Positions 1 through 8,468 of a DNA stretch of 11,321 nt are shown here, one piece after another. Location: positions 1 to 11,321 of the forward strand of contig JAKOGH010000968.1 in NCBI GenBank assembly GCA_024811115.1, read 5' to 3'. The notes beneath the pieces were generated by a model that was not told where the DNA came from, made no database searches, and was given only the letters and a program-made list of their open reading frames with translations. The stretch comes from Terana coerulea (lineage: Eukaryota > Basidiomycota > Agaricomycetes > Polyporales > Phanerochaetaceae). A program made the position numbers and the translations under genes. How positions within the stretch are numbered: position 1 is the first letter of the stretch; every line of letters starts with the position of its first letter.

Positions 1-146
1 TCAGGACATGTCACCAAGTCGTCACACAGTGTTACAAGACACTAGATCAGTTTGCCATGTGCTTCGCATGGACATCAGGGATATGCCTTATACAGACGTA
101 GGATCCAGGACTCTGGTCTGGAACTGTTCTGGACTATGACCTCAGT

Positions 147-167
147 ATGATGTCAGTATGACATCAT
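147..167. repeat. Inverted repeat with CRE-like half sites
   Basis: ATGATGTCA (147-155) and TGACATCAT (159-167) form a perfect 9-bp inverted repeat with a 3-nt spacer. TGATGTCA and TGACATCA each differ by one base from the CRE palindrome TGACGTCA, so a bZIP factor site is possible. It lies about 200 bp upstream of the TATA box at 358. Confidence 0.6.
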
Positions 168-357
168 GGACTGGTAGTGTACAGTAGCTCAATTAGGACA
201 TCTAGATAGTGTTGATGTTAGCATGATAGCTAGGTCAGATCTGATAAGGGAGTTAGAGCGGTGGTATGCTCTGGAGCTTTAGTCAGACATCACCTGACTG
301 TATCAGTCAGCATATGGTATTGGAGGTCTTAGATAGTGTCTGGGGTCCCTCTACATG

Positions 358-365
358 TATATAAG
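358..365 (+). promoter_or_regulatory. TATA box
   Basis: TATATAAG is followed at a suitable distance by a CA-rich initiator-like region (about 395-410), a pyrimidine-rich leader and an intron donor at 482. It is the best core-promoter candidate in the left part of the window. Confidence 0.5.
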
Positions 366-481
366 GAGGCTGGTCTGTGGGCTAAACCCATGAGCTCAAC
401 AACATCGTTGATTCAGATCCACTTTACTAGCTCTACTCAAGTCCCTCTGCTTTCCCACCTCTTTTCAAAGTCGTCCCATGG

Positions 482-567
482 GTGAGTATTGTAGTTTTGT
501 GATACAACTACTGCTACAACTCTTTCGGTGGTACGCTTTGAGCATTCTTTACTGCTTAATAATATAG
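482..567 (+). other. Candidate leader intron
   Basis: The donor GTGAGT begins at 482 and the acceptor ATATAG ends at 567, giving 86 nt with a CTTAAT branch-like motif near 555. It follows directly after CCATGG (477-482). Splicing at this point reads only a few codons before a stop, so any transcript would be non-coding, or the upstream reading frame has decayed. Confidence 0.3.
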
Positions 568-2230
568 GTGCTTACTGATGGGTATGCAAGACTTGACGCG
601 ATCCGTTCAGTGGCATTGGAAGTAGCCAGCACATTACTACGCACAACCAGGATGGCTGCACTTGGCATTGCAGGTCAAGCCAAGGCTATGGGCCGGCTTG
701 CTGGCTTGAGGCAAAACCAAGCTTCGCTCTGCTTGGGTTTCCTGCTAAATGCCTGGAAGCCACGGGGTTGAAAGAGTGTTGAAGGTCCCGTTCGAAGTTG
801 TAACTGTATGATCAACTAGCCTGTAATGTACTACCCAATCCTTCATTAACATCGGGGACTGTGGCTGTGGCATGCTTGTAAGGGAAACACCGCACTGAGG
901 CATGATGTCGATTTTAGCCACTGGTTGCGAGATGACAAGTTCGAGTGCCGCTGTCTGTGCAAGATTTGGCTTGACTGCTACCGAGCGCCACAAAGCTGGA
1001 TAGTTAATCCGAGTTGCCCCATATAGAGCTGTGCTATAGTGATAACAGGAAGCGCACATTCTTTCTCTCACCGCTCATCTTCTCTCCCTTCCGAGAGGCA
1101 CTCTAATATAAATAGTATGCGACTAAGAGCTGCTCAGCCACTTGAAGATTTGCTCAGGTGGACTCTTCTCAGCTTTTTGAGCACTGAGTCATTGGTTTGC
1201 TTTAAAAGCTGCCAGTGCCGCGTATGCTCGTTGCTAGTAAAGATGTATGGTGTAAGCACTCGCTGAGGAAAAAGCTATGTACAAGGCCGGAAATTATTTA
1301 GTAAGCCTAACTGCCGCGAAGCTTACATTCACTGACTATTAAAGGCATGCCTCAGCCATTCACAGTCCATCCCTCACTTTCAGAGCCATTGTGCAACGAC
1401 TTGGCAGCAAGGATTGACTAAGCAACGTCTGCTACAACTATCACCCACTGCTCGGATGGGTACTGACTCAATAAAATCCACTTCGTACGACAAGCCGGTG
1501 GCGGTTAGTACCTAGCATATTTTCCGACCTTGGCCAAATTTAGAAGGTTGTCCAGATTGGAAACACCAAGTTGGTCTTCGAACATCCCTGCGGCAATTCA
1601 TCGACACTTCTCTGACATCCCATTGGCTACGCAGGCATTTTTGCTACCTGTCCAGCAAGTGTTCTGTCTCACCCACAGCTAAGGCATGCAGGTGGTGCTC
1701 TTGTTCTGGTCGCCCAGCTATTCATCAGCATGAGGCTACTAACCATCCACCTCTTCAGGCTGGCTGCCAGCCTCGAAGCGCTTGTTTTTGGCAATATGGC
1801 TTGTTTGGGCCAAATTGCGTGTCGAAGCTCTTTTAATTGTGAGCGAAGCGAGCCTTTATTACTTTTGACTCCTGGTGAGAGAAGGGCCTATGGGCGCTTC
1901 CATGTTGTAATCACGGTGCCTATGTATTTCGAACTGTCCACCAGAAAACTGAGGAAAGCTCTCACACATTCATTTGAGGCATATTGGTTGTAGTGTAAAA
2001 TGATAGCTAGCTAGAAAAGAAGCATTCTGATGGCTCTCAGGTCTCATTTTCCCTACATCTGGACGAATGAGAGTATACAAGCAGTTTCGGCCATGTACAT
2101 TGGCTCGTAATTTGAACATGGCCAGGCTTGGGCCAGACAGATGTTGGGATAACTCTTTGCAAGCTCTCCCACGGCCTACTGCGTTTCTATATTCGTATTT
2201 TGGTGTATTTAGCGCACATTGAACGTGGTC
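568..2230. other. No recognisable gene; decayed or intergenic sequence
   Basis: Only short open frames occur, the longest about 108 codons, none with a recognisable domain. 568-771 is open on the plus strand just after the candidate intron and encodes an Ala/Leu/Arg-rich stretch of 67 codons that I cannot place. A TATAAATAG sequence stands at 1107-1115 behind a CT-rich run (1061-1092). A short 7-bp hairpin, AGGCTGG/CCAGCCT, lies at 1757-1773. Nothing else is supported. Confidence 0.5.
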
Positions 2231-2254
2231 GAACGAGGCTAACCTTCTCACAGG

Positions 2255-2350
2255 TATAAATACAGGGTTGAATCTGCTCAGTTGACCTAACATCCTCTCA
2301 ACCGCTCACGTTCACCTCTCCTTTCCTGGCTTCCCTCTTGACCTCACCAC
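2255..2350 (+). promoter_or_regulatory. Core-promoter-like segment: TATAAATA and pyrimidine-rich leader
   Basis: TATAAATA at 2255-2262 is followed about 30-90 bp later by a C/T-rich run with several CA dinucleotides (2292-2345), the usual form of a basidiomycete promoter and 5' leader. The downstream sequence (2360-2830) contains no reading frame that I can recognise, so the gene it may once have served is missing or decayed. Confidence 0.4.
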
Positions 2351-2403
2351 TGCTGTCCTGTTCAACACGTGCAGCAGCAACGACCACCCCAACCGCCATT
2401 CTG

Positions 2404-2423
2404 ACCACCACCACCACCACCAC
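2404..2423 (+). repeat. (ACC)n microsatellite
   Basis: Six uninterrupted ACC triplets plus a partial one, inside the pyrimidine-rich sequence downstream of the TATA box at 2255. It is a simple repeat without evidence of translation. Confidence 0.85.
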
Positions 2424-2430
2424 GGCAATA

Positions 2431-3060
2431 TAAACACACATAGCACTGCTGTCATTTGTCACTTTGTCTCCTAAGCAGCAGGCTTATCGACAGTGCCACT
2501 TTCCCTCAGCATGGCACAACTGCCATAGAAAGTAGATGCAGATGAGTCTTCCTTTACCATGGTTGTGTGTGAATGTGAATTCATCTGTCGCAGCAGACCA
2601 ACCATCCACTGTGCTGGCAGGTCCCCTGGTCCTCTGAGGTGCTACTGGCTGGCCTCTGTCTATCCTCGACATCCTCCTGGCTTTAGCAACTCTGACCATC
2701 TGATATCTTGGGGTCGACGCACTGGCTATCGTGCCGCTGTCATGGCACTCATTCACTCGAATCAGGCACTGGGCCTTGAGACTCTTGGTGATGACAGAGT
2801 AGTGCCCTATTAAAGACTTGAGCTTGGTCATGGCACCTCGCGCCTGCCCTGATGTACTCCCTGGTCTAAGAGCGTGTCTAATGAGGCCTACGTAATAGGG
2901 CGTTGCTATTGGAATTTATTGTTTCACCATGCATGGACACTCTTCCATTTCTTCTTTCCTTTCCTAAACACTGCACTGGTTGCGCAAGCACCTGATGTAA
3001 TCCTATACAGTAGCTCAGTCAGCCACCTCGCACACCAGCTCGTTGGCTCCATTCTCAGTG
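2431..3060. other. No recognisable gene
   Basis: An open frame of 115 codons on the minus strand (2831-2484) and one of 84 codons on the plus strand (2559-2813) overlap here. Neither shows a known motif, membrane helix or convincing splice context, and each may be the shadow of the other or of neither. Words such as GAGCGTGTCTAATG (about 2872) recur in altered form near 3404, linking this stretch to the degenerate repeats to its right. Confidence 0.4.
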
Positions 3061-3098
3061 CCTCAGTTCTTCTCCGCACATGAGACAGAGAACTGAGG
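3061..3098. repeat. Hairpin-forming inverted repeat (module A1)
   Basis: CCTCAGTTCT at 3061-3070 is perfectly complementary to AGAACTGAGG at 3089-3098, enclosing an 18-nt loop that itself holds TCTC and GAGA. The core 3065-3097 recurs at 3190-3222. Confidence 0.8.
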
Positions 3099-3249
3099 TA
3101 CGTTAGCTTCTTTGATAGACACTGTAGACCGTTTGCTGATGCGCCCGTAGCACTCTCGTTTTATTTCTGTCTGCTTAGGTTCACAACATAGTTCTTCTCC
3201 ACACACGAGACAGAGAACTGAGCACTCTCATTTTATTTCTGTCTGCGTA
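3065..3249 (+). repeat. Duplicated two-part module (A-gap-B, then A-B)
   Basis: Module A (33 nt) is at 3065-3097 and again at 3190-3222 with two mismatches. Module B (28 nt, GCACTCTC then TTTTATTTCTGTCTGC) is at 3150-3177 and again at 3222-3249 with two mismatches. In the first copy A and B are separated by 52 bp; in the second they overlap by one base. The second copy thus looks like a deletion derivative of the first, or the first carries an insertion. No gene is associated. Confidence 0.8.
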
Positions 3250-3287
3250 GCTCGCGAGCCTAGTCTCTGACACATTTGAAAAGTTGC

Positions 3288-3700
3288 CACCACCATCATG
3301 GCACCTTGAGTTGATCAGAGACTTGCCTTGAGACATCTGGGAATGGCAAGGTCAGTGTTCAACCCTTGGGGCTCTCTTTGACTATGAGTATTTCTCAATC
3401 CGAGAGCGTGTCCATTGTCCTGGGGTCAATGTAATGGGCATAGCCACTGTTGTTGCCCGCCCTTGCCTTCATCAACCAGAGACTTGCCTCAGATCTCATG
3501 GCAACGCTGTGGAGAAGCCCAGCTTGGGGATTCAGGCATTCCACCTCGATGGATTCTTGGTTCAAGCACGTGTCCGTCACTATATTAGAGCTGATACAGC
3601 AAGTGCATCTGCCACTGTTAAGCTTTTTGCCATTGTTGACCAGAGAATTGCTTAAAACCTCTTGGTGGCTGACACTTGTGGTTCAGTTGTGTGCTGAGTA
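3288..3700. repeat. Degenerate tandem repeat series, period about 155-170 bp
   Basis: Three divergent copies can be aligned by eye from a GCCAC anchor at about 3288, 3442 and 3612. Each is followed 20-40 bp later by a segment like GACCAGAGACTTGCCTCAG (about 3314, 3475 and 3639), then by a CTC-ATGGCAA-like run. Divergence is high, especially in the third copy. Weaker related words, such as GAGCGTGTC near 2872 and 3404, hint that the series starts further left. No protein match is recognised in any frame. Confidence 0.4.
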
Positions 3701-4131
3701 CTATTCTCGGTATGCATACTGAGCCCTACAGCCTCTGTTTCAGACTGCATCTGCATGTATGGAATAGAGACTGGTGGGCAGTTAGAGCTCAGACCCTTAA
3801 AGCAGAGTTTCTGGGACTTTGTCACACAGGGAATCCTCTGAAGCTTTGGCTGCTCGTTCCTGAGAGAGGGCAAGTATCTTACGGATGCTTGTCCTGGTGC
3901 GAACCTTTCTGTAGTTCTCGGGATAAGTATATCTTGTGATGGCCTGTGATGAGCCAATCTCAAGGGGGAAACTAATGTGTGCCTTAAAAGTTCTCAAGCC
4001 TCGGCTGTTTCAAGCACTTGCATGTTGGAGTGTTTTCTCTTTACACATTTTCTTCGATATGGACTGTTTGTACGCAGACATAGGTCATATGTATTCTCAA
4101 AGTAGTACAGCTTAATGTCCACCCAAGTATA
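3701..4131. other. No recognisable gene
   Basis: Overlapping open frames of 66-103 codons on both strands show no recognisable domain, promoter or repeat. It is probably intergenic or decayed mobile-element sequence. Confidence 0.4.
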
Positions 4132-4760
4132 TTACACAGGTTGCGCTAAATGTGATGTGTGATGCTCAAGGGGACTGTAGAAAAAATTCTTACCCAATGG
4201 TCCTTTTTTAGATGAGCTGTCAGACCCTCCCTCCTTCTCCCCTCCCTCTCTAAAGAGGAAGGTGCATGGGAACCTCTTGCCATTGTGATACATTAAGCGC
4301 CTGTTTACTACACTCCGCACTGCTTCAATTGCATTATTCCTAATGTTTGATATGTTGCTTATATCACTACAAATGCTTGCTACACAGGGACCTGGTGCAA
4401 TGGCAGGGATATGAGATTGCTTTAATTCCATGTCAACCATTTTGTTTGGAGGATAGTGTGCAAAATCTGTCTGATCATATTCTTTTGAAGCCCAGATCAT
4501 ATTCAGAGTGAAATCATAAGACTCTTATCTTTGATAAGATGAGAGTAAGTGTGCGCTCCAACCCTGCCTCATGCAGCTGCTGGCACAACACTGGCATAGC
4601 ATTGGCTGCCCAGGCTGGATCTGCTCACAAACATGATCAGATGGATTCCAGACACAATGCTGTAAATGCAGCCCAAAATCTGGAATCCCTCCTCAATAGC
4701 CGCAACAATCTGAAAGATTTTGAATTTCAGCCTTCTGGCCGGTTGCCTGTATAGTGTAGT
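4132..4760. other. Unrecognised open frames on both strands, possible gene or transposon remnant
   Basis: On the minus strand 4500-4132 is open for 122 codons. It includes SDISNISNIRNNAIEAVRSV and, near its end, a Gly/Glu/Lys/Ser-rich low-complexity run caused by a polypyrimidine tract on the plus strand (about 4225-4251). On the plus strand 4539-4754 is open for 71 codons and reads RHNAVNAAQNLESLLNSRN. I recognise neither. A 7-bp hairpin with a 3-nt loop (TCTTATC/GATAAGA, 4523-4539) stands between them. Base composition is lower in GC than in the two real genes, which argues against an active gene. Confidence 0.3.
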
Positions 4761-4978
4761 ATGCTAATAAAAAACATTGTGAAGATATCCTTTCCCAAAC
4801 AGAATTGACTAGCAGCTGTGAAGAGCAAATATTAATTAAATCTCAAAGTTAGGTAGAGTACAACATCACTTCTGGCTTGGTAAGAGAGTTTTGAGTACAC
4901 ATTCCTTCCAAAATTACCATCTGAAGTCTCAAAACAAGGTATTTGATACTTTGAAAAATTTCTGTAAGGGGCCCGAGA
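4761..4978. other. AT-rich stretch without features
   Basis: Low-GC sequence between the open frames and the poly-C tract; nothing is seen in it. Confidence 0.5.
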
Positions 4979-4997
4979 CCCCCTTCCCCCCCCCCCC
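4979..4997 (+). repeat. Poly-C tract
   Basis: Five C, two T, then twelve C. This simple tract lies 20 bp outside the left inverted end of the transposon-like element. Its length is prone to sequencing and assembly error. Confidence 0.9.
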
Positions 4998-5016
4998 TCT
5001 ACCATGTTGGGCGCTT

Positions 5017-5190
5017 TGTCGGAAATTCCATATTTGGCTCATGAGCAGGCCGCCTCGAGACGCCCTCGGCATCTGCCTCACGAAGCCTCACAGACGCCAG
5101 TATGATCATGAGCGGCCGAGAGAAGGGCGCCCTGGCTCGAGTGGCTCGCGATGGCCTCAGGAGACCTGCATGCTTCCTCATGACCATCAA
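5017..5190. repeat. Left subterminal GC-rich motif cluster
   Basis: This cluster begins with the inverted-end sequence TGTCGGAAA. It carries the perfect 10-bp palindrome GCTCATGAGC (5037-5046), CTCGAG-type sites near 5053 and 5136, GATCATGAGCGGC (5104-5116) and CTCATGAC near 5176. Its GC content is clearly above that of the sequence on either side. The right cluster at 5875-6001 carries the same words in the opposite arrangement. Confidence 0.5.
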
Positions 5191-5561
5191 AGTGTTGCAG
5201 TAGAGGATGCTCCACTCTCAGCCGGACTATGTATGTATAATCGAATCGCTTTTTCAACATTAAAAGTAGCATTAAGGGCATTTTTAACATGTAATTTGCA
5301 AAGTGTGAAGTTGTGGACAAATGGTCAGTGTAGTGAGCTCAAGCACTACAACCTATGGATGCCCATTTGCTGATGGTTTTTGCGCTTGTGCTTCAACTTA
5401 ACAGCTCATCCTACTAATAATACACCCCATCACTAGCAACCGGAGTGCAGGAACTCAGAAGTCCGCGAAAGGAGTGAGCACAGTGTAACTTTGCAGTTGC
5501 TGGAGAAATGCATAAGTGTGTGAAATGTGGATATAATTATGGTCATCACATGTATCCATAT

Positions 5562-5660
5562 AGCTGCCTGGCGCGGTGGTTTTGGTGTGACAATAGTAGT
5601 GTACTTCACGCGCGTACAATAGTTGTTGGTTCGAATCCTGTAGTAGACACTCACATCAGT
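5562..5660 (+). other. tRNA-like internal promoter (A box/B box), possible SINE head or tRNA relic
   Basis: TGGCGCGGTGG at 5569-5579 fits the RNA polymerase III A box with one deviation. GGTTCGAATCC at 5628-5638 is a perfect B box. Their starts are 59 bp apart, within the range of tRNA genes with a long variable arm or intron. A cloverleaf does not form: the flanking 7-mers pair only partly, the T stem has a mismatch and no D stem is evident. It is therefore not a functional tRNA gene. A tRNA-derived SINE or old tRNA pseudogene is the best reading, and chance is possible. Confidence 0.45.
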
Positions 5661-5874
5661 AGTCAAGTCAATATTCAGTAATTCGCGGTAACAACATAAC
5701 GAAATGATGAGATAACTAAAATCTAAGTAAGCGAAGCAGTAACAAAGCGGCATGACACTGAAAATGTAAGTAAGCAAATTGTGATTGAAGCAACTACTAC
5801 AGTAACAGTGATAAGACAGCCAGTGTAAGGTTGCTAAACAAGCTTTTGGCCGTCGCCCGTTATCTGATGATAGG

Positions 5875-6001
5875 CGCCCGTGATCATGGGCGGCTCGAGA
5901 TGCGCTCATGACTGATTTCGCCTCGCTCGTGAGCCCGGTTCTGGCTCAGGGCCTCACGAGCGCTCACGGCTGCTCGGGAGTCTCCGAATATTTTTCCGAC
6001 A
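5875..6001. repeat. Right subterminal GC-rich motif cluster
   Basis: It starts with the near-palindrome CGCCCGTGATCATGGGCG (5875-5892, one symmetric mismatch pair). GCTCATGAC, GCTCGTGAGC (5925-5934), CTCACGAG (5953-5960) and GAGCGCTC (5958-5965) follow, and it ends in TTTCCGACA (5993-6001). GATCATGRGCGGC is shared with the left cluster. Confidence 0.5.
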
Positions 6002-6028
6002 TTAGCCTGTGCAATCCCCTTGGTGATG

Positions 6029-8468
6029 CTAAGTCTCTGCTTGCGACACGGTGTTGTTCAGAGCTTCAGAGCAGTGGGCCGGGTCCCGAGTGGTGCCTAA
6101 GAGCTTCGATATGAGTTCGACATCCGGTTCACCGAGCAAGCCGGTCGCGGCACAGTCTTCCAGGGCGTCTAGGAGCTGATGATATGCAGGGTTTCGGTCC
6201 AGCCACTGTGCAGCGACATTCCGCGTCTGGCGGAACCACATGCTGCCGAGCCATGGATGTCGGTCCAGGAAACATCCGCCGTTCTTCAGCTTCTGCGAGA
6301 CTGCGTATCGCGCCGCTGCCTCCATCTTTTGCAGAATCGCGTCCGTGGACGTCGGCGAGTCGGGGGCGTTGGCGTGATGCATGAGGAGCCACTCATTCGT
6401 GAGGACGGTGAAGATGTGCAAGTCCTCGAGGCCGCAATGTGTTATATCGCGGTAAAAGTACCTGAGAATGAGTGATGTGTAGTCAGTGAGGGCCATCCGT
6501 TGTCCAGAAATTACAGCTGTGCATAGTCAACAATCAGGGAAAGCAGTTCACGGATAATCAAATAGCTAGTCCACTTACCAAGGTGGCCTTCATCGTCTAT
6601 CTCAACCTTCGCAATTCGACAGGCCAGTACAAGCGCCGATGACCGCAGACCAGGCAGTTCGGCTTCAAGCAAATCCTTAGTTGGGCCTTCGCTGAGCAGA
6701 TCACGCACTCCGTCGAGATGCCAGTCTGTGACGTTCGTAGAGCGAGTGGTGAAGACGCTACCCAGCGTACAGAGCAGCTCAATGACTCGTCGGCCGAACG
6801 CTGACCCGTGACTTGCACTGTTGGTATCGTTGAATAGGGTCGGCAAGTCGCCGACTGCTGCTCTGAGGTCCGCAGCGATGAGGTAGCCGAGGACCGAAGC
6901 ATGCTCGAGAGGAATCTTCAAGTTGAACCCGTCGAACTGGAACCGTTGTCTGATTCTCGAAACGTGCCACTGTTTCCCGAAGCCTTCGACGTCCTGACTT
7001 GCCCACATGGCGCGGATGCTCTGGCGAACCGTGTTGACGACAAGGTGGATGTCGTTCGGCGGCTGAAGCGTACGATCTGGTGGTAGCAGTTCATCCCACT
7101 GAAGAGAGCGCAGTATGCACCAGTCCGTGACGTTTTTGACCCCTTGCGTCTGTGCGTGGTCAGGTAACTTGACGTGAATGCTTTCCATACTGCGAGCAAT
7201 GTTGGCGTGCACCCTCATATCCTGGGAAGCTCTGTGGACCCACGAAAGTGCGCGGAAGAGAGGTGCCGTCTCGGTGACATCCTGAAGGGCTGAGATAACA
7301 GTTGAATGGAGGATATGGGTAGGGCGCGGCTGAGAGATAAAAGCGCCGTCTTCATTCAGGCCTACTTGCTCTTGAGCGAGAGCATGCTCCATTGCATGTC
7401 GTGCAGCCGGTGCGGGCTCCTGCCAATGATAATCATGCACGATGCGTATATTCCGCTGGTCGCGCTGCCTCCAGTTTCTCGGTCTCGAGGGCCACCGCAC
7501 GTCGACCAAAGGATGCCGAAAGAGTCGATAGCGCGCGTTCTTGGCGTATTCTCTGCAGAGCTGCCAGCAGAATAAGGCGCAGTCGTAGAGAAGGTATGAC
7601 AGTGTAACGCATGCCCACGCCGTTGGGGACTTGTACGGACACCGTCGACAGAACACCGGAAGGACTGTAAACGCACACACAACTCCCAACAGAAGGGCTA
7701 CCATTACAGTCACGGCAGTCGCCACCACCGCATCGAGGGTCCACAGCAGGATGACAATCCCAACCAGGAAGAATATCATAGCGACCTCCAATAGTGCAGG
7801 GATAGACATGATCGTCGCGGCAACGTGCCAAGCCTCCCAGTCTTCAAAGAGGATTTGACGAACAAGGACATTCTCCCGCGCGGTGTCCAATGTCGAGCAC
7901 CACTGCATGTATTCGCGAAGCCACTGCTTTGCGAGGATGCCGAAGAGGGCGGCGGCCAGGCTCAGGACCAGGCTCATGAAGAAAAGAACGTTGATCCATC
8001 GTGCAGAGGTAGCAGGGGTGAAGGTGGTAGAGGAGTCGAGTGAACTGTTGGGGCTCGCTGGACGAAATGTCGACGTGCCTAGGTGAGAGGAGATGCCAGC
8101 GAGAAGGTCGTTCGTGATCTGAGCTTGATCTTCTTGGAGCATGGGGAATGTTTCGACAACAAAGGCGGTAAGCACGGCGGAAAACAGACCAGCCTTTATT
8201 CCGTTTGTTGCGTTTGAATGTCATTCGACTAATATGAGGGCAATAAGGGACTCACAAAGACGAGTAGCGTATCAATGTCATCAGCATAATCCTTCACCAT
8301 TCCTGAGTCGTGACTATGAAGGTACTCCTGGATAGCAGCCCACCCAGTTGAAGCCTTTGCCGGCACATGCTACGACTTCTACTTTAGGCTCTGTTTATCG
8401 GGAATTTTGAGACGACTTACAGAGCTTGGGCAAGATTGCTTCTCATGCTTGCCTTCCAGATTTGCCAT
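6029..8468 (-). CDS. DUF6535 domain membrane protein, four exons, 749 aa
   Basis: Exons on the minus strand, in order: 8468-8421, 8354-8256, 8193-6579, 6516-6029; introns of 66, 62 and 62 nt, all GT-AG; 2250 coding nt with a TAG stop. The ATG at 8468 lies in a good context (CCATGG), with an in-frame TAA upstream. The family signature crosses intron 2: DDIDTLLVF (residues 41-49) joins AGLFSAVLTAFVVET (50-64). Next come FTPATSARW (about 107-115) and KQWLREY (138-144). Hydrophobic segments fall near 44-62, 116-136, 178-200 and 204-229, with a possible fifth at 239-262. The remaining 490 residues are soluble-looking and helical, with NVTDW at 403-407 and 536-540. DUF6535 is a basidiomycete family of unknown biochemical function, often amplified; membrane location is inferred. 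A further 5' exon cannot be excluded, because a possible acceptor lies just before the ATG. The 3' end abuts a transposon-like element. Confidence 0.92.
6517..6578 (-). other. Intron 3 of the DUF6535 gene
   Basis: The intron runs from GTAAGT to GCACAG on the minus strand, 62 nt, phase 1, with a TTGAC branch-like motif 9 nt before the acceptor. Splicing joins residue 587 (Leu) to exon 4 through a split Ala codon and opens the 162-residue C-terminal exon. If it is retained, the frame runs into a stop at 6513-6511, giving a shorter protein with about 20 alternative residues. Confidence 0.85.
8194..8255 (-). other. Intron 2 of the DUF6535 gene
   Basis: This 62-nt GT-AG intron (GTGAGT donor, ATAAAG acceptor, phase 0) splits the first membrane helix between LLVF and AGLFSAV. 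The continuity of the family motif across the junction is the strongest evidence for the splice model. A start at the GTG of base 8175 would cut off the motif and is wrong. Confidence 0.9.

Larger units (their letters stand above)
1..480 (+). other. LTR-like or promoter-like segment at the window edge
   Basis: No coding sequence is seen. The segment is rich in short repeats of TCAGTATGA/TGACATCA type, then carries a strong TATA box (TATATAAG, 358-365). A CA- and CT-rich stretch resembling a fungal transcription start and leader follows, and then a GTGAGT splice donor at 482. This order is typical of either a basidiomycete LTR retrotransposon end or an ordinary core promoter. No second LTR copy, primer-binding site or pol domain was found in the window, so the LTR reading is only a suggestion. 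Confidence 0.35.
5017..6001. mobile_element. Probable degenerate non-autonomous DNA transposon (MITE-like), about 985 bp
   Basis: TGTCGGAAA at 5017-5025 is matched in inverted orientation by TTTCCGACA at 5993-6001. Similarity continues inward: both ends have an AT-rich stretch followed by GAGCAG and a CCG-containing run. Both ends also have about 130-150 bp of GC-rich sequence packed with CTCATGAG/CTCGTGAG/CTCACGAG/CTCGAG motifs, such as the palindrome GCTCATGAGC at 5037-5046, CATGAGC at 5107-5113, GCTCGTGAGC at 5925-5934 and CTCACGAG at 5953-5960. The interior (about 5200-5850) is AT-richer with no coding evidence. Inverted ends with subterminal repeat clusters are typical of transposase-recognised elements. 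No clear target-site duplication was found and the transposon superfamily cannot be named. Confidence 0.5.

Noticed and set aside
3061..3249. CRISPR array
   Set aside because: There are only two copies with unequal spacing in a eukaryotic genome; this is a duplicated hairpin module.
4891..5373. Plus-strand open frame of 160 codons
   Set aside because: It runs through the poly-C tract and the left subterminal repeat cluster; its Pro- and Arg-rich translation is explained by those repeats.
5562..5660. Functional tRNA gene
   Set aside because: A and B boxes are present but acceptor, D and T stems do not pair properly; only a tRNA-like relic is supported.
5433..5909. Minus-strand open frame of 158 codons
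   Set aside because: It lies wholly inside the AT-richer interior and right end of the transposon-like element, is very rich in Cys, Tyr and Ile from base composition, has no domain and no splice context.
6179..8086. Several plus-strand open frames of 60-100 codons
   Set aside because: They are antisense shadows of the DUF6535 exons, whose minus-strand frame carries the conserved family motifs.
6511..8175. Single-exon 554-residue model of the DUF6535 gene
   Set aside because: It would start on a GTG inside the AGLFSAVLTAF motif and end inside intron 3; the four-exon model restores the full N-terminus and adds 162 C-terminal residues.
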